From: Erysipelotrichaceae bacterium
GTDB lineage: Bacteria; Bacillota_I; Bacilli_A; Erysipelotrichales; Erysipelotrichaceae
DNA length: 20,371 nt
Assembly (NCBI GenBank): GCA_016302195.1
Contig: JAEDOA010000015.1
Location: forward strand, 1 to 20,371
Direction of reading: 5' to 3'
Made by a program: the position numbers and the translations under genes. Below the pieces are notes generated by a model. The model did not search any database and was not told the origin of the DNA. It saw only the letters and a program-made list of their open reading frames with translations. Positions within the stretch are counted from its first letter, which is position 1. Every line of letters begins with the position of its first letter. Positions 15,261 through 20,371 of the stretch are shown here, one piece after another.

Positions 15261-15348
15261 AACTTTGAAGACGGTACAGTGATGCCGACAAGTTAGTAAA
15301 AACAAGTATTTTTTTGCTACATGTCTTGTCGGTCTGACAAGTTTTTTT
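15261..15348 (+). promoter_or_regulatory. PyrR-binding attenuator leader of pyrR-uraA
   Basis: Three mutually exclusive structures are visible. The PyrR-binding anti-antiterminator is AACTT/AAGTT (15261-15265/15290-15294) enclosing an unpaired 5' bulge and an upper stem CGGTA/TGCCG with hexaloop CAGTGA (15277-15282). The loop fits the known PyrR consensus CNGNGA, and the conserved U-G pair sits beside the closing pair. The antiterminator is GCCGACAAG (15284-15292) pairing with CTTGTCGGT (15325-15333). The terminator is CTTGTC/GACAAG (15325-15330/15336-15341) plus seven T. UMP-bound PyrR would hold the first structure, free the terminator and shut off the operon. The fold is manual, but the competing arms are exact. 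Confidence 0.88.
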
Positions 15349-15360
15349 ATGAGGTGTTAT

Positions 15361-15897
15361 ATGAAGTTTAAAGCAAGGATTATGAGTAGTGAAGACATCG
15401 ATAGAGCATTAATTAGATTGTCTCATCAAATTATTGAAAAGAATAACGGAGTTAATAATCTTTGCCTTATTGGTATTAAAACAAGAGGTGTACCACTAGC
15501 AGAGAGAATCGCAGCTAATATCAAAAGAATTGAAAAAGTTGATGTTGAAGTAGGACAATTGGATATTACTTTATATCGTGATGATTTGAGTAAAGTAAAT
15601 AGTGATCCAATTGTTAATTCAACAAACATTCCTTTTTCTATCGAAAAAAAGATCGTAGTTTTAGTTGATGATGTAATCTTTACTGGTAGGACCGCTCGTG
15701 CTGCCCTCGATGCCCTCATGTCACTTGGTAGACCAGCAAAAATCCAATTATGTGAGCTTATCGATAGAGGACATAGTGAACTACCGATAAAAGCAAACTA
15801 TGTTGGTAAAAACATCCCGACATCGCTAAGTGAAGTTGTAATGGTACAGCTTGCAGAAATAGATGGTGTCAGTAGCGTCGTCATTAACGAAAAGTAA
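15361..15897 (+). CDS. pyrR: Bifunctional pyr operon attenuator / uracil phosphoribosyltransferase
   Basis: PyrR binds UMP/UTP or PRPP and attaches to leader RNA to cause premature termination; it also has some uracil phosphoribosyltransferase activity. The PRPP-binding loop VLVDDVIFTGRTARAALDAL (about 100-119) is diagnostic, with the flexible-loop region GQLDITLYRDD (about 65-75) and GIKTRGVPLAERI (about 38-50). The length of 178 aa matches the family (B. subtilis 181). The ATG at 15361 follows GAGGTG; an in-frame ATG at 15349 lies in the terminator T-run and is unlikely. A PyrR-binding loop lies directly upstream, so the gene is autoregulated, and a uracil permease gene follows. Confidence 0.96.
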   Translation: MKFKARIMSSEDIDRALIRLSHQIIEKNNGVNNLCLIGIKTRGVPLAERIAANIKRIEKVDVEVGQLDITLYRDDLSKVNSDPIVNSTNIPFSIEKKIVVLVDDVIFTGRTARAALDALMSLGRPAKIQLCELIDRGHSELPIKANYVGKNIPTSLSEVVMVQLAEIDGVSSVVINEK

Positions 15898-15906
15898 AGG
15901 AGAAAA

Positions 15907-17307
15907 ATGATGACAAAAGAAAAAGAAGTTTACGGTTATTTACCAGATGAAGATCCAAGCCTTGCAAGATTATTGCTTTATGCATTACAGCAGGTAATTG
16001 TAATGTTTCCAGCAACAATTACAGTAGCTCTAATCACAGGATTTCAGGTTTCCACAACGATATTTGCTTCAGGATTAGCAACTTTATGTTTTATTTTGAT
16101 TACAAAAAGAAGAATTCCGCTATACTATGGAAGTAGTTTCGCTTATTTATCAGCTGTATCATCAATGGCAATGGCCGAAGGAACTGCTGATCAAATCGCT
16201 TTGTGGCAACAAACTGGTATTTTACCACCTGAACTTATTTCAAAGGCTCAGTTTGGTATTATCATGTCTGGTTTTATCTCAATTGCGGCCGGATTAATTG
16301 TTAAAAAATGTGGAAAAGATGCAGTTGAAAAATTATTACCTGCTTCTATTACTGGTTCAGTATCAATGATAATAGGATTAACATTATCGCATAATGCTTT
16401 AGGAGATTTCATTAACGTTTCTTCAAATGCATTACAAAATAACTTATGGTTAGTCGTTGCAATTGTTACTCTATTGTCAACTGTTATATATTCTCGTTAT
16501 TTGAAAGGATTATTAGGACAGCTTCCATTATTGCTTGGTGTAATAACTGGATGTGTAGTTGCTGCTCTATTCTTACTTATTTTTGATGTCAACTTATTTA
16601 GAAGTGTTCCTCAGGCAGCTTTAGAGGCATCAATCTTTAAATTAGGTGATGGCAGTATCTTTGCATTACCTGCCTTTACACTTCCAAAATTTTCGTGGGC
16701 AGCCTTAATTGGCATTATGCCAATAGCAATTGCGACATTACCTGAAAGTACAGCCCATATCTATCAATTGGATATTTATGTAAATGATGTTGCCAAGCAA
16801 AAAGGAAAGGGCAAATACGATATTGAAAGTCTTCTACCTGATAACTTAATCGGTGATGGCTTATGTGATATGATTTCTGGTTTAGTTGGCGGTCCTGCTG
16901 GCACAAATTATGGAGAAAATATTTCGACAATGGCTATTACCAAGGTATTTAGTGTGAAAGTATTATCAGTTGCAGCTATTATTGCGATGATAATCTCATG
17001 CTTTACACCACTTATAAAAGTTATCTATGGAATTCCAACCGCTGTTATTGGTGGTATTGAAGTTTACTGTTTTGGCGCAATAGCTGCTCAAGGTATCGCA
17101 ATCATGGTTGATAAAAATGTAAGTATGTTTGATTCAAAAAATATTGCGGTAATTGCTATAGTTATGATGGTTGGTCTAGGGGGACAATATGCCTTCAATG
17201 GAAGTATCCCATTATTTGGTATAAATGTTCCTAACATTGCTGCTGCAGCTATCATCGGTATTGCGGTTAATGCCTTATTATCAATTGGCGAGAAAAAGAA
17301 AGATTAA
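15907..17307 (+). CDS. uraA: Uracil permease (NCS2 family)
   Basis: Membrane uracil:proton symporter of the nucleobase-cation-symporter-2 family, with many hydrophobic segments (about 14 expected) over 466 aa. LPESTAH and GTNYGENISTMAITKVFS correspond to the segments carrying the two substrate-binding glutamates of E. coli UraA (E241 and E290). The linker between them is a few residues longer than in UraA, with a basic KQKGKGK stretch. The PyrR attenuator and the pyrR gene nine bases upstream argue for uracil rather than xanthine. Two adjacent ATG codons (15907 and 15910) are possible starts; the second has the better distance from AAAGGAG. Confidence 0.93.
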   Translation: MMTKEKEVYGYLPDEDPSLARLLLYALQQVIVMFPATITVALITGFQVSTTIFASGLATLCFILITKRRIPLYYGSSFAYLSAVSSMAMAEGTADQIALWQQTGILPPELISKAQFGIIMSGFISIAAGLIVKKCGKDAVEKLLPASITGSVSMIIGLTLSHNALGDFINVSSNALQNNLWLVVAIVTLLSTVIYSRYLKGLLGQLPLLLGVITGCVVAALFLLIFDVNLFRSVPQAALEASIFKLGDGSIFALPAFTLPKFSWAALIGIMPIAIATLPESTAHIYQLDIYVNDVAKQKGKGKYDIESLLPDNLIGDGLCDMISGLVGGPAGTNYGENISTMAITKVFSVKVLSVAAIIAMIISCFTPLIKVIYGIPTAVIGGIEVYCFGAIAAQGIAIMVDKNVSMFDSKNIAVIAIVMMVGLGGQYAFNGSIPLFGINVPNIAAAAIIGIAVNALLSIGEKKKD

Positions 17308-17318
17308 TATAAACAATT

Positions 17319-17347
17319 AAGGAATGGCGGTATACCATTCCTTTTTT
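17319..17347 (+). terminator. Intrinsic terminator of pyrR-uraA
   Basis: AAGGAATGG (17319-17327) pairs with CCATTCCTT (17335-17343) around a seven-base loop, followed by a T-run. Confidence 0.92.
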
Positions 17348-17365
17348 CTTTTTGTTACTTCATTG

Positions 17366-17374
17366 TGATATAAT
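17366..17374 (+). promoter_or_regulatory. Extended -10 promoter of the FAD dehydrogenase gene
   Basis: TGATATAAT matches TG-n-TATAAT exactly; no good -35 box lies at the usual distance. The predicted start is about 12 bases before the start codon, giving a very short leader. Confidence 0.65.
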
Positions 17375-17393
17375 TTTTTAAGTAGGAGATAAT

Positions 17394-18938
17394 ATGTTTA
17401 GAATAGATGAATATAAAGTGTTTGAAAATATCTCGGATGAGAAATTATTTGAAAAGGTAATTAAAAAGTATAAAATAAATAAACGAGATATAGTTAGTAT
17501 AAATATTATAAGAAAAAGCGTTGATTGTCGCAAAAAGGATAATATTCATTTTTCATACAGCTTTGCTTTGGAATTAAGAAATGAAGAAAAGTATACTTAC
17601 TTGAAAAAATATAATCAGCCAGAGATAAAAATTGAAAATCATCGTGACAGTAAATACTCACCAATAATAATTGGAGCAGGACCAGCCGGTTTATTCTGTG
17701 CTTTAACTATGGTTGAAAACGGTATTGCACCAATCATTGTTGAACAGGGGGAAATGGTTGATCAGAGATTGAAAACTGTTCAGGCCTATAAAGATGATGC
17801 TAGTCAATTTAATTGTTACAGCAATGTTCAGTTTGGAGAAGGGGGAGCTGGAACTTTCTCTGATGGAAAACTGACAACTAATGTAAACTCACCATTAATA
17901 AATATGGTATTAAATTATTTCGTCAAATTTTCAGCCCCAAAAGAAATTTTATATCAAAGTAAACCTCACATTGGAACTGATAATCTTGTTAATATAATGA
18001 AGAATATCAGAGAATATATCCAATCTAAAGGGGGAAGATATTATTTCAACACTAGATTTTTAGACTATCAAAAGGAGAATGGGCTTATTCATGTAATATG
18101 TGATTGTCAGAAGTTTACTACCGATACTTTAGTATTAGCAGTAGGTCATAGTGCAAGAAATGTTTATGAACTTTTAAAACAGAAAGAAATTGTTTTAACT
18201 AGAAAGAATTTTGCTCTTGGAGTAAGAATTGAACACCTTCAAAAAGATTTGAATTATGCTCAATATGGTGATTGTAAACTGGATCTGCCACAGGCAGAAT
18301 ATAAGCTGGCTTATCATGGACAACAAAGAGATTGTTATAGCTTTTGTATGTGTCCTGGAGGCTATGTCGTCGCAAGCAATAGTGAAAAAGATGGAATTGT
18401 AACTAACGGAATGAGCTATTATAACCGTGATAATGTCAATTGTAACTCCGCCTTGCTGGTTAATGTTAAAACGAGTGATTTTAGTGGCGATGATCCATTA
18501 AGTGGTATGTATTTTCAAAGAGAACTGGAACATAAGGCATTCATATTTGGTGGAAATAACGGAAATGCACCAATACAAAAAGTAGGTGATTTCCAAGAAG
18601 GTTGTACTTCTTTATCATTTGGCAAGGTTTTGCCTACCTATCTTCCAGGGGTTACAATGTGTGATTTAAATGATTTTTTGCCTGATTTCATTAAGGATAC
18701 CCTAAAACAGGCTTTACCTTATTTTGATCATAAAATAAAAGGCTTTAATGATAAGGATAGCTTATTAACGGCCATAGAATCTAGAAGTTCATCACCTGTA
18801 ACAATTAAAAGAAATGAATTTATGCTTAGTTCAGATGATCAAATCTATCCAATTGGAGAGGGAGCAGGCTATGCTGGTGGTATAACAACTGCTGCTATTG
18901 ATGGAATAAAGGCGGCTATTAAAATAATGTCAAAATAA
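17394..18938 (+). CDS. COG2509-like FAD-dependent dehydrogenase of unknown substrate
   Basis: Cytoplasmic flavoprotein of the uncharacterised NAD(P)/FAD-dependent dehydrogenase group (COG2509). An N-terminal region of about 85 residues, rich in Lys and charged residues, precedes the Rossmann dinucleotide motif SPIIIGAGPAGLFCAL (89-104). Next come the family-typical FGEGGAGTFSDGKLTT segment (about 148-163), a central region with MCPGGYVVA, and the C-terminal FAD-contact motif YPIGEGAGYAGGITTAAIDGIKAA. The length of 514 aa is normal for the group. GTAGGAG precedes the ATG. It is a single-gene unit between two terminators, so context gives no clue to substrate. The family is well supported; the reaction is unknown. 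Confidence 0.88.
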   Translation: MFRIDEYKVFENISDEKLFEKVIKKYKINKRDIVSINIIRKSVDCRKKDNIHFSYSFALELRNEEKYTYLKKYNQPEIKIENHRDSKYSPIIIGAGPAGLFCALTMVENGIAPIIVEQGEMVDQRLKTVQAYKDDASQFNCYSNVQFGEGGAGTFSDGKLTTNVNSPLINMVLNYFVKFSAPKEILYQSKPHIGTDNLVNIMKNIREYIQSKGGRYYFNTRFLDYQKENGLIHVICDCQKFTTDTLVLAVGHSARNVYELLKQKEIVLTRKNFALGVRIEHLQKDLNYAQYGDCKLDLPQAEYKLAYHGQQRDCYSFCMCPGGYVVASNSEKDGIVTNGMSYYNRDNVNCNSALLVNVKTSDFSGDDPLSGMYFQRELEHKAFIFGGNNGNAPIQKVGDFQEGCTSLSFGKVLPTYLPGVTMCDLNDFLPDFIKDTLKQALPYFDHKIKGFNDKDSLLTAIESRSSSPVTIKRNEFMLSSDDQIYPIGEGAGYAGGITTAAIDGIKAAIKIMSK

Positions 18939-18958
18939 AAAGTGCGAGCGCACTTTTT
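18937..18958. terminator. Bidirectional terminator between convergent genes
   Basis: AAAAAGTGC (18937-18945) pairs perfectly with GCACTTTTT (18950-18958) around the tetraloop GAGC. The T-run on the plus strand and the A-run on the other side (T-run on the minus strand) let it serve both the FAD dehydrogenase and the hexokinase. Confidence 0.9.
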
Positions 18959-18972
18959 GTTTTGTGAAAGTA

Positions 18973-20265
18973 TTATAGATTTTTTAGCGCAGCAACTGCA
19001 CTTCCAGCCATATTAGCGTCGCTATCATTAACTATTAAATAATAACGGGAAAGCTTTTCGTTAACATATTCTATCATGTATCTATTAATTTTTTCCTTAA
19101 ATGAATAGCATTTATGATAGGTTGATCCTTCTATCATAATTCTTACTGGAGAGCAAATGCTTTTACCACCATCCATCTGTAGGATGTCACTAGCGAGATT
19201 ACTAACTACTAGTTTACTGCTGCGCTGTAATGCCTGATCAATAAAATAATACAATAACTCTTTATCGCTTAAATTGGATGTAGCATTAGCTAAAAGGTTA
19301 TCACCAAATGGTCTTCTTAAGAAATTATCTACTTCAACCATTGTAAAGTCAGGTAAGTTTAAAATGCCTTCATCTACTTTAAATAAGTTTTCTCTAGCAG
19401 CTTGCTTAATTGTTCTATTAATCACTGAGCCAAGGTATACTCCGGAAATCATTTTTTCAAATTTGCTGTTACCAGGATTGAAAGAATCATTATCAACCAA
19501 TTTGTCAAAATATCCTTGTTCTACTTTATCGAACATACCGCTTTCAGTGTTGATAATCATTTCGTCCATTGTATTACAATTAATCTTAAAAATATTAGCT
19601 GTTTTCTCTATATAAGCACAATTAGTTCCTGTGCCTAATATCAATCCAATCTGGCCATCGATTGAAGCCCCTTTTTTTAATGCAGGTCCTCCTAAAAGAG
19701 TTGCTACTGTATCATTTAGGACAACAACATTGATGTTATCTTGATAACCTTTCTCCTTTAGCTTTTTATTCATGCTTTCACCAAGAACTATACCTTGATA
19801 ATCAGTTATCTTATTTTCCTTGCTGAAGGAAATGATTTTGCCGTCTTTATTAGCTAATATTTCAGCAGGAAAAGAGAAACAAAAACCGATATTTTTGCTG
19901 TATTGTAAAAAAGGCATCAGCAAATCTACTAATTTATCAATGAACTGATCTCCGGTCATTGCTTCTTTTACGCCAAGCATTGCATGCTTCTCAAATTTAA
20001 GTACATCTAAACCATTTTCGCTAAATTGGACAGCTGCTAGTCTTAAGTTGGTTCCACCAGCATCTATGACAACAACAGGTTTATTTAATGGTAGCTGACC
20101 TGTGGTTGAAAGATAAGTAGGTATCATCATTAATGAAGATGGCTTTCCTTTAAGTCCATTTTCCATGTCTATTAACATTAATTTAACGATTTCATCAATT
20201 GAAATATCAGAGTGATGTTGATTATATTTTTTTAAAAAGCACTCTGTAGTATCTAAGTAATTCAT
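18973..20265 (-). CDS. Eukaryotic-type hexokinase
   Basis: Predicted cytoplasmic ATP-dependent hexose kinase of the eukaryotic hexokinase family (Hexokinase_1/Hexokinase_2), not the bacterial ROK or Glk type. Motifs in order: MIPTYLSTTG (about 47-56), phosphate-binding DAGGTNLRLA (68-77), the sugar-binding segment FSFPAE (130-135), LNDTVATLLGG (183-193) with the catalytic Asp185, LGTGTNCAYIE (210-220), the NTESGMF sugar-contact motif (239-245) and EKMISGVYLG, which closely resembles the EKMISGMYLG of eukaryotic enzymes. The length of 430 aa is near a single hexokinase unit. I chose the ATG at 20265, with GGAGGGG just upstream; a TTG at 20277 overlaps that site. It would form hexose 6-phosphate from free sugar. 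It has its own promoter. Confidence 0.9.
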   Translation of the reverse strand: MNYLDTTECFLKKYNQHHSDISIDEIVKLMLIDMENGLKGKPSSLMMIPTYLSTTGQLPLNKPVVVIDAGGTNLRLAAVQFSENGLDVLKFEKHAMLGVKEAMTGDQFIDKLVDLLMPFLQYSKNIGFCFSFPAEILANKDGKIISFSKENKITDYQGIVLGESMNKKLKEKGYQDNINVVVLNDTVATLLGGPALKKGASIDGQIGLILGTGTNCAYIEKTANIFKINCNTMDEMIINTESGMFDKVEQGYFDKLVDNDSFNPGNSKFEKMISGVYLGSVINRTIKQAARENLFKVDEGILNLPDFTMVEVDNFLRRPFGDNLLANATSNLSDKELLYYFIDQALQRSSKLVVSNLASDILQMDGGKSICSPVRIMIEGSTYHKCYSFKEKINRYMIEYVNEKLSRYYLIVNDSDANMAGSAVAALKNL

Positions 20266-20292
20266 ATTCCCCTCCAAAATTATCTTAAGAAA

Positions 20293-20301
20293 ATTATATC
20301 A
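20293..20301 (-). promoter_or_regulatory. Extended -10 promoter of the hexokinase gene
   Basis: On the minus strand TGATATAAT fits TG-n-TATAAT (-10 at 20293-20298). The position for a -35 box holds only AATGAA. Sequence from 20302 to the window end is AT-rich with no further feature I can support. Confidence 0.65.
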
Positions 20302-20371
20302 TACTATAGCTTACATTCATTACGAATATTGTTTCAGTCAATGAAAAAATGAAAAGAAATTGTGAAAATAA

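Noticed and set aside
15349..15360. Upstream ATG for pyrR
   Set aside because: It falls in the T-run of the attenuator terminator with no ribosome binding site; the ATG at 15361 follows GAGGTG.
19274..19615. Plus-strand open frame of 113 codons
   Set aside because: It is fully antisense to the hexokinase gene, which has all family motifs; the frame has no recognisable domain or ribosome binding context.

Overview
The window looks like a piece of chromosome from an AT-rich, low-GC Gram-positive bacterium (Bacillota). The evidence is strong AGGAGG ribosome binding sites, SigA-type promoters with TATAAT boxes, intrinsic terminators after almost every unit, a T-box leader on thrS, a PyrR-type attenuator on pyrR-uraA, lipoprotein foldases and a BMP/Nup nucleoside ABC transporter. 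A eukaryotic-type hexokinase and the general gene mix would suit the Erysipelotrichia or a related anaerobic gut lineage, but the exact taxon is inference. No tRNA, rRNA, CRISPR array, insertion sequence or phage gene was seen. This is mostly housekeeping and salvage DNA, and I found no clear new multi-gene system.

Layout. (1) 53-1930, minus strand: two tandem PrsA-like foldase genes under one promoter, ending at a bidirectional terminator at the window edge. (2) 2007-5450, plus: a threonine T-box, a ThrRS that lacks the N-terminal TGS domain, and an M18 aminopeptidase behind it in the same transcript. (3) 5447-12003, plus: a separately promoted ADP-ribosylglycohydrolase-family protein, then a four-gene nucleoside ABC transporter (lipoprotein, double ATPase, two permeases). 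The transporter promoter carries two cre-like operators, and a hairpin lies between the lipoprotein and ATPase genes. (4) 12020-13918, plus: a TlyC/CorC-type CBS-domain membrane protein overlapping a DUF3284-like gene whose frame is interrupted by one in-frame TGA. (5) 13932-15173: an exported calcineurin-like phosphoesterase. (6) 15223-17347: the PyrR-controlled pyrR-uraA operon, with binding loop, antiterminator and terminator all visible. (7) 17366-18958: a COG2509-like FAD dehydrogenase. (8) 18973-20301, minus: the hexokinase, convergent on the FAD gene across a shared terminator.

How the genes fit together. Two units deal with nucleosides and nucleobases. The Nup transporter imports nucleosides and may be under LacI/CcpA-type control. 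The pyrR-uraA unit imports uracil when pyrimidine nucleotides are low. The ADP-ribosylglycohydrolase-family protein directly upstream of the transporter keeps its acidic catalytic residues and may act on an N-ribosyl compound linked to the transported substrates; that is inference. The thrS-aminopeptidase unit ties peptide breakdown to threonine-tRNA charging. The items most worth following up are the TGA-interrupted DUF3284 gene, the twin cre-like sites, the TGS-less ThrRS, and the glycohydrolase/nucleoside-transporter pairing.
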